From an uncultured Nostocoides sp. (GTDB lineage Bacteria > Actinomycetota > Actinomycetes > Actinomycetales > Dermatophilaceae), in NCBI GenBank assembly GCA_937873315.1, contig CALMQX010000035.1, positions 1 to 64,000 of the forward strand: a stretch of DNA of 64,000 bases, written 5' to 3'. Below are positions 11,210 to 19,084 of the stretch, piece by piece. The notes beneath the pieces are model-generated. The model worked only from the letters and a program-made list of their open reading frames with translations, did no database searches and was not told where the DNA came from. The first letter of the stretch is position 1. The number at the start of each line of letters is the position of its first letter. The position numbers and the translations under genes are program-made.

Positions 11210-12164
11210 GGTGCGAGGTGGACGGAATGACGCCGAGGCGACCGGCTTGGAAGTCCTCGAAGGCCTGGACGAGCTCTGCTTGGGTATTCATAACAAAGGG
11301 ACCATACGCGGCCACCGGCTCACGGATGGGCTGCCCCCCGATGATGTAGAGCTCCAAGCTCGGGGTATTGCTCTCTTGCCGCTCCGCCGCCCGGGCCTCA
11401 ATCAGATCGCCAGCACCCAAAACCACCAACTGGCCACCGGTAATCGATACCCCGTCGGGCCCGACCTGGCCCGAGCCCGAGAGCGAATAGACCAAGGCAT
11501 TGAACCCGGGATTCCACGGCAACTGGATCTGCGCACCCGGTTCGAGGGAGGCATGCACGATGCTGATCGGCGTGTGCGTCATCCCCGGTCCTTGGTGAAT
11601 GCCCACCTCACCGGCGATCACGCGGATCAGCGACCCTCCGTCGTGCGAACTCACCAGCGAGACCTCGCCCGCGCGGATGTCCTGGTAGCGCGGGTCAATC
11701 ATCTTCATCGTGCCGGGCAGGTTGACCCACAACTGCAAGCCATGGAAAAGCCCGCCGCTCATCACGAGCTCCTCCGGGGGCGCCTCGATGTGGAGCAGCC
11801 CGGAACCCGCTGTCATCCATTGGGTATCGCCATTGGCGATGACCCCGCCGCCGCCCATGCTGTCGCGATGAATGAAGGTGCCATCGATGATGTACGTGAC
11901 GGTCTCAAAGCCTCGGTGGGGATGCCACGGTGTGCCCTTGGGCTCGCCCGGCGCATAGTCCACTTCGCCCAGTTGGTCCATGTGGATGAAGGGATCAAGA
12001 TCGGCCGTCTCCACCCCCCAGAACGCCCGACGGACCGGGAAGCCGTCTCCCTCAAAGCCCGATGGGGCGGTCGTGCGTGAGCGCACCGGCCGACTCCGAG
12101 CACCGAGCGCCGGCGGCTCGAGCCGGGGCAGCACGGTCAGATCGGGGACGGTGATGGCGGGCAT
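11199..12164 (-). CDS. Pirin family protein
   Basis: A 321-residue bicupin of the pirin family. The first cupin carries the metal site PWHPHRGFETVTYIIDG (near residues 79-95) and later GLLHIEAPPEE, giving the usual His-His-His-Glu set. Bacterial pirins are metal proteins with quercetinase activity or regulatory roles on oxidoreductases; the role here is unknown. The ATG at 12164 is chosen because AGGAGG lies about 8 bases upstream and MPAITVPD is a sensible family start; the open frame continues upstream into mnmA. Inverted repeats at 12183-12213 may control it. Confidence 0.88.
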   Translation of the reverse strand: MPAITVPDLTVLPRLEPPALGARSRPVRSRTTAPSGFEGDGFPVRRAFWGVETADLDPFIHMDQLGEVDYAPGEPKGTPWHPHRGFETVTYIIDGTFIHRDSMGGGGVIANGDTQWMTAGSGLLHIEAPPEELVMSGGLFHGLQLWVNLPGTMKMIDPRYQDIRAGEVSLVSSHDGGSLIRVIAGEVGIHQGPGMTHTPISIVHASLEPGAQIQLPWNPGFNALVYSLSGSGQVGPDGVSITGGQLVVLGAGDLIEARAAERQESNTPSLELYIIGGQPIREPVAAYGPFVMNTQAELVQAFEDFQAGRLGVIPSTSHHGL

Positions 12165-12168
12165 CAGG

Positions 12169-13299
12169 TCAGCCTCCTGGTTGTTGAGTCGTGCTCCGCT
12201 CAACCTTAGTTGAAGGGTGAATATTTCTCCCGGCATTCGTGATGGTGGCCGAACCGACCACTCGCGTGCCCGAATAGATCACCACCGATTGGCCCGGGGC
12301 CACCCCCGAAATGGTGTGATCGAGGCTCACTGAGATCGTCTGTCCACGCACCTCGGCGACACAGGGCACCTCCGCACCATGCGCCCGAACCTGAGCACCC
12401 GCGCGCAGCGGCCCCCGCGGCACGGGGCCGCACCAACGCATCCGGTCCCCCTCGATCAGCTCGATCCCGAGCAGGTCGGCAGTCCCGATCACGACCTGGC
12501 GGCGGGGCGCATCGATACCGACGACATAGCGTGGCTCGCCGTCGAGTTGGCTGCGTTCCAAGCCCAGACCGCGGCGCTGGCCGATGGTGAAGCCATAGGT
12601 GCCGTGATGGTGCCCGAGGCTCTCCCCCTCCGGGGTCACCAGCTCACCGGGTTGGTCACCCAAGCGCTTGGTCAACCAGCCACGAGTATCACCATCGGGA
12701 ATGAAGCAGATGTCGTGGCTATCGGGTTTGCGCGCCACGGCGAACCCCCGCTCCGCCGCCTCCTGACGAACCTGCGCCTTGGTTGACTCCCCCAACGGGA
12801 AGATCGACCGGGCCAGCTGGTCCGCATCGAGGACACCCAAGACATAGGACTGGTCCTTGGCGGGATCCACCGCCCGATGGAGCTCGCGGCCCGCCGGGCC
12901 GTCGACGATCCGTGCGTAATGCCCGGTGGCCACCGCGTCGAAGCCCAGGGCCACCGCCTTGTCCAACAATCCGGCGAACTTGATCCGCTCATTGCAGCGC
13001 AGGCATGGGTTCGGGGTGCGACCGGCGGCATACTCCGCGATGAAGTCGTCGACGACCTCCTGCTCGAAGCGATCCGCCAAATCCCACACGTAGAACGGGA
13101 TCCCCAACCGATCGGCCACGCGCCGTGCATCGCCAGCATCCTCGAGCGTGCAACAGCCGCGAGCCGACTCCCGCAGGGTCGCCGCGGAGCGTGACAAGGC
13201 CAGGTGGACACCGACGACCTCGTGTCCGGCATCGACTAGCCGGGCCGCCGATACGGCTGAATCGACGCCACCACTCATGGCGGCAACGACCCGCATCAC
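12169..13299 (-). CDS. mnmA: tRNA-specific 2-thiouridylase MnmA
   Basis: A 376-residue enzyme that adds sulfur to uridine 34 of Lys, Glu and Gln tRNAs using ATP. Motifs: the PP-loop [12 protein letters not shown] near the N-terminus, [14 protein letters not shown] with the first catalytic Cys, [21 protein letters not shown] with the persulfide-carrying second Cys, and [11 protein letters not shown]. The start may be the GTG at 13299 or the adjacent ATG at 13296 ([10 protein letters not shown]); the former overlaps the cysteine desulfurase stop as GTGA. The desulfurase next door supplies the sulfur. The last 20 or so residues (after [11 protein letters not shown]) are unlike usual ends and are read from what looks like the pirin control region. 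Confidence 0.96.
   Translation of the reverse strand: MMRVVAAMSGGVDSAVSAARLVDAGHEVVGVHLALSRSAATLRESARGCCTLEDAGDARRVADRLGIPFYVWDLADRFEQEVVDDFIAEYAAGRTPNPCLRCNERIKFAGLLDKAVALGFDAVATGHYARIVDGPAGRELHRAVDPAKDQSYVLGVLDADQLARSIFPLGESTKAQVRQEAAERGFAVARKPDSHDICFIPDGDTRGWLTKRLGDQPGELVTPEGESLGHHHGTYGFTIGQRRGLGLERSQLDGEPRYVVGIDAPRRQVVIGTADLLGIELIEGDRMRWCGPVPRGPLRAGAQVRAHGAEVPCVAEVRGQTISVSLDHTISGVAPGQSVVIYSGTRVVGSATITNAGRNIHPSTKVERSTTQQPGG
12183..12213 (-). promoter_or_regulatory. Overlapping inverted repeats upstream of pirin gene
   Basis: Two inverted repeats share an arm: GTTGAG (12183-12188) with CTCAAC (12199-12204), spacer 10; and TCAAC (12200-12204) with GTTGA (12209-12213), spacer 4. On the minus strand TAAGGT (TANNNT type -10) lies within the second. 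The first resembles the HspR HAIR element but has one extra spacer base. They sit 19-49 bases before the pirin ATG and inside the 3' end of mnmA. Probably a repressor site controlling pirin separately from mnmA (inference). Confidence 0.45.
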
Positions 13300-14480
13300 G
13301 CCACCCCAGCAGCCCGCCGGGCTCGCTCCACCACCGCAGGAAGCGCGCCGAGGAAGGCCTCGACGTCTGCGTCGGTAGAGCTATGCCCAAGGGTGAGCCG
13401 CAGGGCCCCGCGCGCCTGCGCCTCGGTGTGGCCGAGGGCGAGCACGACGTGGCTCGGCTGCGGTACCCCGGCTTGGCAGGCCGAGCCGGTGGAGCACTCG
13501 ATCCCGGCTGCGTCCAGGAGGTAGAGCAGCGAATCACCCTCACACCCCTCAATGATCAGGTGCGCGTGTCCGGCCAGGCGCTCCTGGGCGTCGCCCGCAC
13601 GCCACGTCCCGGTCACCTGTGCACCCAGGCCGAGGCCAAGAGCACCCTCGATGAGCCGATCCCGCAGAGCCGTCAGCCGGCGCGTCTGCGCCTCCCGCAG
13701 CGCCACCGTGACATCGAGCGCGGCCGCGAGGCCGACAATGCCGGGGACATCCAGGGTGCCGCTGCGCACCTGCCGCTCCTGGCCACCACCGTGAACCAGC
13801 GGGACCAGGCCGGCCGATCGGCGCGCCAGCAGCAGGCCAATGCCCAGGGGCCCACCCACCTTGTGACCGGTGATCGTCATCAGGTCCACGCCACTGTCCG
13901 CAAAGGAGACTGGCAGGTGCCCGACCGCCTGAACGGCATCGGTGTGCACCGGTATGCCGTATGCCTGGGCTCGGGTCACCACCTCCCGCACCGGCTGGAC
14001 GGTCCCGACCTCGTTGTTCGCCCACATGACCGAGATCAGCGCCACCGAGTCGGCTCGCTCGGCGAGGAGTTCGTCCAGCGAGTCAACGAGCAGCCGCCCA
14101 CCCCGGTCGACACCGAGCCAGCGGACCCGGGCCCCTTGGGTGTTCACCAGGAACTCGATGGGATCCAGGACCGCATGGTGCTCGATCGCCGAGGCCACGA
14201 TGGTGCGCTTGCTGGGGTCGGTGGCGCGGCGGGCCGCATAGGTGCCCTTGATCGCCAGGTTGTCGGACTCGGTGCCGCCGGAGGTAAAGATGACTTCGCT
14301 CGGGCGGGCATCGAGCGCCACGCCGATCCGCTCGCGCGATTCCTCAACCAGCGCTCGGGCGCGCCGTCCGGCGGTGTGCAGACTCGAGGCGTTGCCGACT
14401 GTGCGCATCGTCGCGGTCATTGCCTCGATGGCAGCCTCGTACATCGGCGTGGTCGCCGCATGGTCCAGGTATGCCGCCAT
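13296..14480 (-). CDS. Cysteine desulfurase (NifS/IscS family)
   Basis: A 394-residue PLP enzyme that removes sulfur from cysteine as a protein persulfide for tRNA thiolation or Fe-S assembly. It begins [30 protein letters not shown] binds cofactor; [13 protein letters not shown] holds the PLP lysine; [16 protein letters not shown] holds the persulfide Cys in a long mobile loop. It directly precedes mnmA with a GTGA overlap, so its main client here is probably MnmA. A TAGAAT hexamer (14489-14494, minus strand) eight bases before the ATG suggests its own near-leaderless promoter as well as possible read-through from the MFS gene. Confidence 0.95.
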   Translation of the reverse strand: MAAYLDHAATTPMYEAAIEAMTATMRTVGNASSLHTAGRRARALVEESRERIGVALDARPSEVIFTSGGTESDNLAIKGTYAARRATDPSKRTIVASAIEHHAVLDPIEFLVNTQGARVRWLGVDRGGRLLVDSLDELLAERADSVALISVMWANNEVGTVQPVREVVTRAQAYGIPVHTDAVQAVGHLPVSFADSGVDLMTITGHKVGGPLGIGLLLARRSAGLVPLVHGGGQERQVRSGTLDVPGIVGLAAALDVTVALREAQTRRLTALRDRLIEGALGLGLGAQVTGTWRAGDAQERLAGHAHLIIEGCEGDSLLYLLDAAGIECSTGSACQAGVPQPSHVVLALGHTEAQARGALRLTLGHSSTDADVEAFLGALPAVVERARRAAGVA

Positions 14481-14488
14481 AAGGGTCG

Positions 14489-14494
14489 ATTCTA
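14489..14494 (-). promoter_or_regulatory. Probable -10 box for the cysteine desulfurase-mnmA operon
   Basis: On the minus strand TAGAAT ends eight bases before the ATG at 14480. This matches TANNNT of actinobacterial housekeeping promoters and gives an almost leaderless mRNA. It overlaps the stop region of the upstream MFS gene. Confidence 0.45.
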
Positions 14495-15781
14495 CGGTTC
14501 GCCCTGGCCTGCAACGGCCTCCCCGTGCTCGGCCCGGCGGGCGCGCTCGGCCAGTAGGTGCTCATCGGTGCGGGCGTCATACCCCCAGAACTCGCGCAGA
14601 ACGCCGGCCGTGAGAATCACCCCGAGCACACTGGCCACTCCCCCGACGGTGATCGCGCGACGCACGCCCCAACTATCTGCGGTGTACCCCGCCCGCACCT
14701 GAGCCGCCAAGGGGCCGACCGAATAGCTCAGCATTTCGATCCCGGCGAGCCGCCCCCGCAAACCCTCGGGAATTGACTGATTCCACAAGGTCATGCGGAA
14801 GACCGCGGAGGTCATATCGCACGCGCCAGCGGCAGCCAGCGCGACACAGCACAGCCACAATGACGGCGCCTGGCCGGCCAGCGCAATGAAGAGTCCATAG
14901 CCGGAGGCAGCGATGACCACGACCTTGCCGTAGGAATGCACCCGGCGGTGCCAGCCGGAAAGCCCCGAGGCGATGAGTGCACCCACGGTCTCCGAGGTGT
15001 AGAGCAAGCCCAGCAGGTGCGGTTCGCGGAAGATCGTGGCCGCCAGCGCGGGGAAGAGCACGATCGGCATGGCGAGGAACATCACCGCAATGTCGACGGC
15101 GTAGGTCCCCAAGAGATCACGGCGGGAAACCGCATAGCGCACCCCCTCGAGAATGCCAGCGAAGGACGGTGGCGTGGTCTGCTCACGGTGCGGATACCGG
15201 CGCATTCGGGCGTACAACGAGGTCGCGATGGCGATACCAAAGACATCGACGATGAAGCACCACGAGGCGCCCACCGAGGAGAGCAGCAGCCCGCCGATGG
15301 TGGGTCCGACGAGGTTTCCGAACTGCCAGCCCATGGAGCTGAGCGCATTCGCGGCGGGTAACTGATCGTGAGTCACCGTGCGTGGCAGCAAGGCCTCACG
15401 CGAGGGACGCTGCAGGGCACTGGCGCTGACCAGGAAGGGCGCGATCACAAAGAGCAACCAGATCTGCGGCGCCGCAAGAGCGGCATTCACGGCCAGCACG
15501 CTGGTCAGGAACACCTGCGCCAGGCCGGTGGCGACCAGGAGGCGCCGACGATCGACATGGTCAGCCAAGGCGCCGCCCCACAGCCCGGAGATGAGCAGCG
15601 GTATCAACTCGACCAGGCCGATCAAGCCGACCATGGTGTTCGATCCGGTGAGTGTGTAGATCTGGTAGGGCACGGCCACATACGCGATCGAGGCACCCAG
15701 GTAGAACACGGTGCTCGCGCTGACCAGGAGCCGGAAGTCCCGGCTGCTTCGCAGCGGGGTGATGTCGACGCGCAGGCTCAC
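14492..15781 (-). CDS. MFS exporter (EntS-like)
   Basis: About 429 residues with twelve hydrophobic segments, of the MFS_3/enterobactin-exporter type. The motif-A-like loop GGALADHVDRRRLL follows the second segment (near residue 58), and QRPSREALLPRTV is typical of this subgroup. It probably exports a small molecule or siderophore; the substrate is unknown. I place the start at GTG 15781 (VSLRVDITPLRSSRDFRLL), where relatives usually begin; the GTG at 15808 or ATG at 15799 are alternatives. A strong hairpin lies just upstream, so it is separated from the etf operon. Confidence 0.85.
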   Translation of the reverse strand: MSLRVDITPLRSSRDFRLLVSASTVFYLGASIAYVAVPYQIYTLTGSNTMVGLIGLVELIPLLISGLWGGALADHVDRRRLLVATGLAQVFLTSVLAVNAALAAPQIWLLFVIAPFLVSASALQRPSREALLPRTVTHDQLPAANALSSMGWQFGNLVGPTIGGLLLSSVGASWCFIVDVFGIAIATSLYARMRRYPHREQTTPPSFAGILEGVRYAVSRRDLLGTYAVDIAVMFLAMPIVLFPALAATIFREPHLLGLLYTSETVGALIASGLSGWHRRVHSYGKVVVIAASGYGLFIALAGQAPSLWLCCVALAAAGACDMTSAVFRMTLWNQSIPEGLRGRLAGIEMLSYSVGPLAAQVRAGYTADSWGVRRAITVGGVASVLGVILTAGVLREFWGYDARTDEHLLAERARRAEHGEAVAGQGEP

Positions 15782-15811
15782 AGCCGCCAAGCCTCTCATC
15801 CCGGGCACGCA

Positions 15812-15839
15812 GAAGGGGCGACCGGGTGGTCGCCCCTTC
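15812..15839. terminator. Perfect 12-bp hairpin after etfA
   Basis: GAAGGGGCGACC (15812-15823), loop GGGT, GGTCGCCCCTTC (15828-15839): a perfect 12-bp stem with a 4-base loop. No T-run follows on either strand, as is common in actinobacteria. It lies about 65 bases after the etfA stop and just before the MFS start, so it most likely ends the etfB-etfA transcript. Confidence 0.75.
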
Positions 15840-15904
15840 AGGCCGCGGCACCCGCGAGAGCGCAGCGCGGCAGACCGCCTTGTGGGCGGTGGTGTGGTGG
15901 GGTC

Positions 15905-16861
15905 TTAGCTCTTGGCGGCCTTGACCGCCGCGGTGGCCTGCGGCAGCACAGCAAAAAGGTCGCCCACGACGCCGAAGTCGACGAGCTCGAAGATCGGCGC
16001 CTCCTCGTCCTTATTGATGGCCACGATGGTCTTGGAGGTCTGCATGCCGGCGCGGTGCTGGATCGCCCCGGAGATGCCGCACGCGACATACAACTGCGGC
16101 GAGACCTGCTTGCCGGTCTGGCCGACCTGGTTGGAGTGCGGGTACCAACCGGCGTCCACGGCGGCGCGGGATGCCCCCACGGCAGCCCCAAGTGAGTCCG
16201 CGAAGGTCTCCACCGGGCTGAAGTCGCCGCCGGTGCCACGCCCACCGGAGACCACGATGGCGGCCTCGGTCAGCTCGGGACGACCAGTGGCGGCCTTGGG
16301 CTTGGACTCGACGATCCGAGCCGACTTAGCGGTATCGGAGAGGGTCAGGTCGACCCGGGAGAGCGCACCAGGGGCCGGGGCTGCCTCGATCGGCGCCGAG
16401 TTCGGCTTCACCGCGACGATGGCCATCGGAGTGGTCACCGTGGAGGTCACGGTGTACGAGCCAGCGAAGACGGACTGGGTGGTCTGCACCCCGTCCGCTC
16501 CGGCCTCGACGTTGACCGCGTCGGTGATGACACCGGAACCCGTGCGCACGGCCAAGCGGGCCGCGATCTCCTTGCCGACCGGGTTGCTGGGGATGAGCAC
16601 CGCGGCCGGGGAGGTCTGCGCCACGATTGACGCCAGGATCTCCACCTGCGGGGCGACGAGGTATTCACCCGCGTCGGCGCCGTCGTAGACGTACACCTTG
16701 TGCGCACCGTACTTGGCCAGGGTCACCTGGGCCGTCTCGGCGCCAGTGCCGATGTGAACGGCGGAGGGCTCACCGAGGCGGCGGGCAAGGGTGAGCAATT
16801 CAGCGGTCGCCTTGCGGAGCTTGCCGCCGGCGTGATCGACCAGAACGAGAACTTCAGCCAT
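15905..16861 (-). CDS. etfA: Electron transfer flavoprotein alpha subunit
   Basis: A 318-residue EtfA. It starts [19 protein letters not shown] and has the C-terminal FAD-binding module with [19 protein letters not shown], then [16 protein letters not shown] and [14 protein letters not shown]. With EtfB it forms the heterodimer that takes electrons from acyl-CoA dehydrogenases and passes them toward the respiratory chain. AGGAGAAGG lies upstream of the ATG. It is 32 bases downstream of etfB and followed by a terminator hairpin. Possible electron donors include the acyl-CoA dehydrogenase at 53950-55095. Confidence 0.96.
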   Translation of the reverse strand: MAEVLVLVDHAGGKLRKATAELLTLARRLGEPSAVHIGTGAETAQVTLAKYGAHKVYVYDGADAGEYLVAPQVEILASIVAQTSPAAVLIPSNPVGKEIAARLAVRTGSGVITDAVNVEAGADGVQTTQSVFAGSYTVTSTVTTPMAIVAVKPNSAPIEAAPAPGALSRVDLTLSDTAKSARIVESKPKAATGRPELTEAAIVVSGGRGTGGDFSPVETFADSLGAAVGASRAAVDAGWYPHSNQVGQTGKQVSPQLYVACGISGAIQHRAGMQTSKTIVAINKDEEAPIFELVDFGVVGDLFAVLPQATAAVKAAKS

Positions 16862-16893
16862 GACGAATTACCTTCTCCTGCTATCCGGCTCGA

Positions 16894-17682
16894 TCAGAGG
16901 AACTTGCCTGCGGCGAGGAACTCGGCAAGCTTGGTGCCGCCGTCGCCCTCGTCCTTGACGATGGTGCCCTGGGCCCGCGGGGGGCGCTTGGCTACGTCGA
17001 TGACCTTGGTCCACGCAGCGTCAATGCCGACCGCGCCCGCGTCGACGCCGAGGTCGGCCAAGGTCCACTGCTCAACGGGCTTCTTCTTGGCGGCCATGAT
17101 CCCCTTGAACGAGGGATAGCGCGGCTCGTTGATCTGGTCGGTCACTGAAACCAACGCCGGCAGGGATGCCTCGATGGTGTCCGAAGCGGCGTCGCCGTCG
17201 CGGCGAGCCCGCAGCGAGCCACCCTCGATGGTGAGTTCGGAGGCGAAGGTGACCTGCGGCATACCCAGTCGCTCGGCCACCATGGCCGGCACCACACCCA
17301 TGACACCGTCGGTCGAGGTCATGCCCATGAGCACGAGTTCGGGCGAGCCATCGGTGGCCTTCTTAATGGCCTCAGCCAGCACCAGCGAGGTGGCCGCCGC
17401 GTCCGACCCGTGAATGGCGTCGTCGCAGACGTGGACACCCTTGTCGGCACCCATCTGCAAGGCCTTCTTGATCGCATCGGCGGCCTGGGCCGGCCCGACC
17501 GTCAGCACGGTGACCTCGCCCTCGCTGGCCTCGACGATCTTCAGGGCCTCCTCGACGGCATACTCGTCGACCTCGGAGAGCAGACCGTCAACGGCGTCAC
17601 GGTCAACCGTCTTGTCCTGCTCGCGGAACGCGCGCTCGGACTGGGCGTCCGGAACGTACTTGACGCAGACGACGATGTTCAT
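16894..17682 (-). CDS. etfB: Electron transfer flavoprotein beta subunit
   Basis: A 262-residue EtfB starting MNIVVCVKYVPDAQ, the usual opening. SEVDEYAVEEALKIVE and the AMP-binding region with GMTSTDGVMGVVPAMVAERLG are typical. It pairs with EtfA. The ATG at 17682 is chosen because AAGGA lies about 9 bases upstream and the family begins here; the open frame upstream overlaps the enoyl-CoA hydratase 3' region and has no homologous look. It probably shares a transcript with the upstream enoyl-CoA hydratase, 118 bases away, or has its own promoter in that gap. Confidence 0.96.
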   Translation of the reverse strand: MNIVVCVKYVPDAQSERAFREQDKTVDRDAVDGLLSEVDEYAVEEALKIVEASEGEVTVLTVGPAQAADAIKKALQMGADKGVHVCDDAIHGSDAAATSLVLAEAIKKATDGSPELVLMGMTSTDGVMGVVPAMVAERLGMPQVTFASELTIEGGSLRARRDGDAASDTIEASLPALVSVTDQINEPRYPSFKGIMAAKKKPVEQWTLADLGVDAGAVGIDAAWTKVIDVAKRPPRAQGTIVKDEGDGGTKLAEFLAAGKFL

Positions 17683-17800
17683 GCGTGCTTCGTCCTTCTC
17701 AGGTGGGAAATGGGATCGGTCCATCCTGACACTGCCGCACCCGAGCGGGAGCGCACGGGCAGCGTGATGCTCCCCACCTCCGTGTCCTCCATCACCCGGC

Positions 17801-18583
17801 TCAGGCGCCTTCGAAGGTCGCCTTGCCCGGGCCGTTCTCGATGAACGAGCGCATGCCGGCCTTTTGGTCCTTGGTCGAAAAGAGCGCGGCAAACGCGTTG
17901 CGCTCGATCTCCAGGCCATTGGCCAGGTCGACCTCGAGGCCGCGCTGGATCGCGTCCTTGGCCGCGGCATAGGCAACCGCCGGACCGCCGACATACCGGC
18001 GGGCCCAGGCCAGCGCCGCCTCATAGACGTCCTCGCCGTCGGGAACCACCTGATCGATCAGGCCCATGTCCAGCGCTTCGGCCGCGCCGATGAAGCGGCC
18101 CGAGAAGATGATCTCTTTGGCCTTGGAGGGGCCTGCCAGCCGCGCTGCCCGCTGGGTGCCGCCCATCCCGGGAATGACGCCCAGGGTGATCTCGGGGAAT
18201 CCGACCTTGGCCTTCTCCCCCGCGACCCGGAAGTCGCAGCACAGAGCCAACTCGAAACCGCCACCAAGGGCGTACCCGGTGATCGCGGCGATCGTGGGCT
18301 TGGTCAGCGCCGCGAGTGCGTTGGTGAAGTCCTGGAGCAGTCGTCCGTAACGGCTCATCGACACGAAGTCGAGCTCGGCCATCTCCTTGATGTCGGCGCC
18401 CGCGGCAAACACCTTCTCCCCGCCATAGACCACCACGGCCGCGATATCCGCGCGCTCGGCGATCTCGGGCAGCAGGGCACCGATCTCTTGACCGATCTGA
18501 GCGCATAAGGCGTTCATCGGTGGACGGTCGAGCCGAATGGTGGCGATGCCGTCCGCCACCTCAAGGTGGGCCAGCGGGCTCAC
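17801..18583 (-). CDS. Enoyl-CoA hydratase/isomerase family protein
   Basis: A 260-residue crotonase-fold enzyme. The oxyanion-hole segments are FAAGADIKEMAEL (near residue 59) and ALGGGFELAL (near 105). The two glutamates of true hydratases correspond to GGGFELAL and FPEITLGVIPGMGGT (near 130), both present, so genuine 2-enoyl-CoA hydration in beta-oxidation is likely. The GTG start at 18583 overlaps the stop of the YbjN-like gene as GTGA. Its position just upstream of etfBA fits fatty acid oxidation. Confidence 0.92.
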   Translation of the reverse strand: MSPLAHLEVADGIATIRLDRPPMNALCAQIGQEIGALLPEIAERADIAAVVVYGGEKVFAAGADIKEMAELDFVSMSRYGRLLQDFTNALAALTKPTIAAITGYALGGGFELALCCDFRVAGEKAKVGFPEITLGVIPGMGGTQRAARLAGPSKAKEIIFSGRFIGAAEALDMGLIDQVVPDGEDVYEAALAWARRYVGGPAVAYAAAKDAIQRGLEVDLANGLEIERNAFAALFSTKDQKAGMRSFIENGPGKATFEGA

Positions 18584-19050
18584 GAGGGCTCCTCCTGGCC
18601 GTCCTGCGCGCTCGGGGCGAGCCCCATCGCACGCTGGTGCCAGATGTGGACCCCCTGCAGGACGCCCTGGACGGCGATCTGCACCACGGCATTGACGTCG
18701 GCGTTGCGCGCGACCAGGTGCTCGCTGGAGACCACGAGGGTGCGCTCGGCGATGCCGGTGGTGACGCAGTTGAGGTTCAGCGAGACCTCATTGCTCACCT
18801 CGAGCAGATGCAACCGGTCATCGAGCAATCCGTCGTCGATCGCCCACTGACCGAACACCCGCAGGAGCGCCGGCTCGGACTCCACGCAGCGCGCAAAGAG
18901 CTGCTGCTCGTTCACGGTGAAGGCAACATCGCCATCGTCGTCCAGGTTCGGCGCGGCCCCCAGATCACCCAGGACGTCAAGGACGCGGCCGCGCAGCGGG
19001 TGCTCATCTGCGGGCGGAGGGAAGTTCGGCAACGCGGTGGGATCGGTCAT
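18580..19050 (-). CDS. YbjN / T3SS-chaperone-like domain protein
   Basis: A 156-residue acidic cytosolic protein starting MTDPTALPNFPPPADE. The core FTVNEQQLFARCVESEPALLRVFGQW followed by alternating strands and helices resembles the YbjN/CesT-like fold found as small proteins in many actinobacteria. These may bind peptides; the function is not established. The ATG at 19050 has TACGGT six bases upstream on the minus strand (19057-19062), fitting a leaderless start, and is divergent from glgX. The stop overlaps the enoyl-CoA hydratase GTG. Confidence 0.7.
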   Translation of the reverse strand: MTDPTALPNFPPPADEHPLRGRVLDVLGDLGAAPNLDDDGDVAFTVNEQQLFARCVESEPALLRVFGQWAIDDGLLDDRLHLLEVSNEVSLNLNCVTTGIAERTLVVSSEHLVARNADVNAVVQIAVQGVLQGVHIWHQRAMGLAPSAQDGQEEPS

Positions 19051-19056
19051 GCACCC

Positions 19057-19077
19057 ACCGTAGTTCGTCACTAGGCT
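19057..19077. promoter_or_regulatory. Back-to-back leaderless promoters between ybjN-like gene and glgX
   Basis: Only 34 bases separate the two divergent start codons. On the plus strand TAGGCT (19072-19077) is followed by exactly seven bases and the glgX ATG. On the minus strand TACGGT (19057-19062) is followed by six bases and the ATG at 19050. Both fit TANNNT -10 boxes with transcription starting at the start codon, and neither gene has a Shine-Dalgarno here. Confidence 0.6.
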
Positions 19078-19084
19078 GCCACGC

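Noticed and set aside
12183-12204. HspR HAIR element upstream of pirin
   Set aside because: The inverted repeat GTTGAG-N10-CTCAAC has one base too many in the spacer and lacks the outer conserved bases; kept only as a generic repeat.
13125-14702. 525-codon plus-strand ORF opposite the cysteine desulfurase
   Set aside because: Shadow; no start signal or domain.
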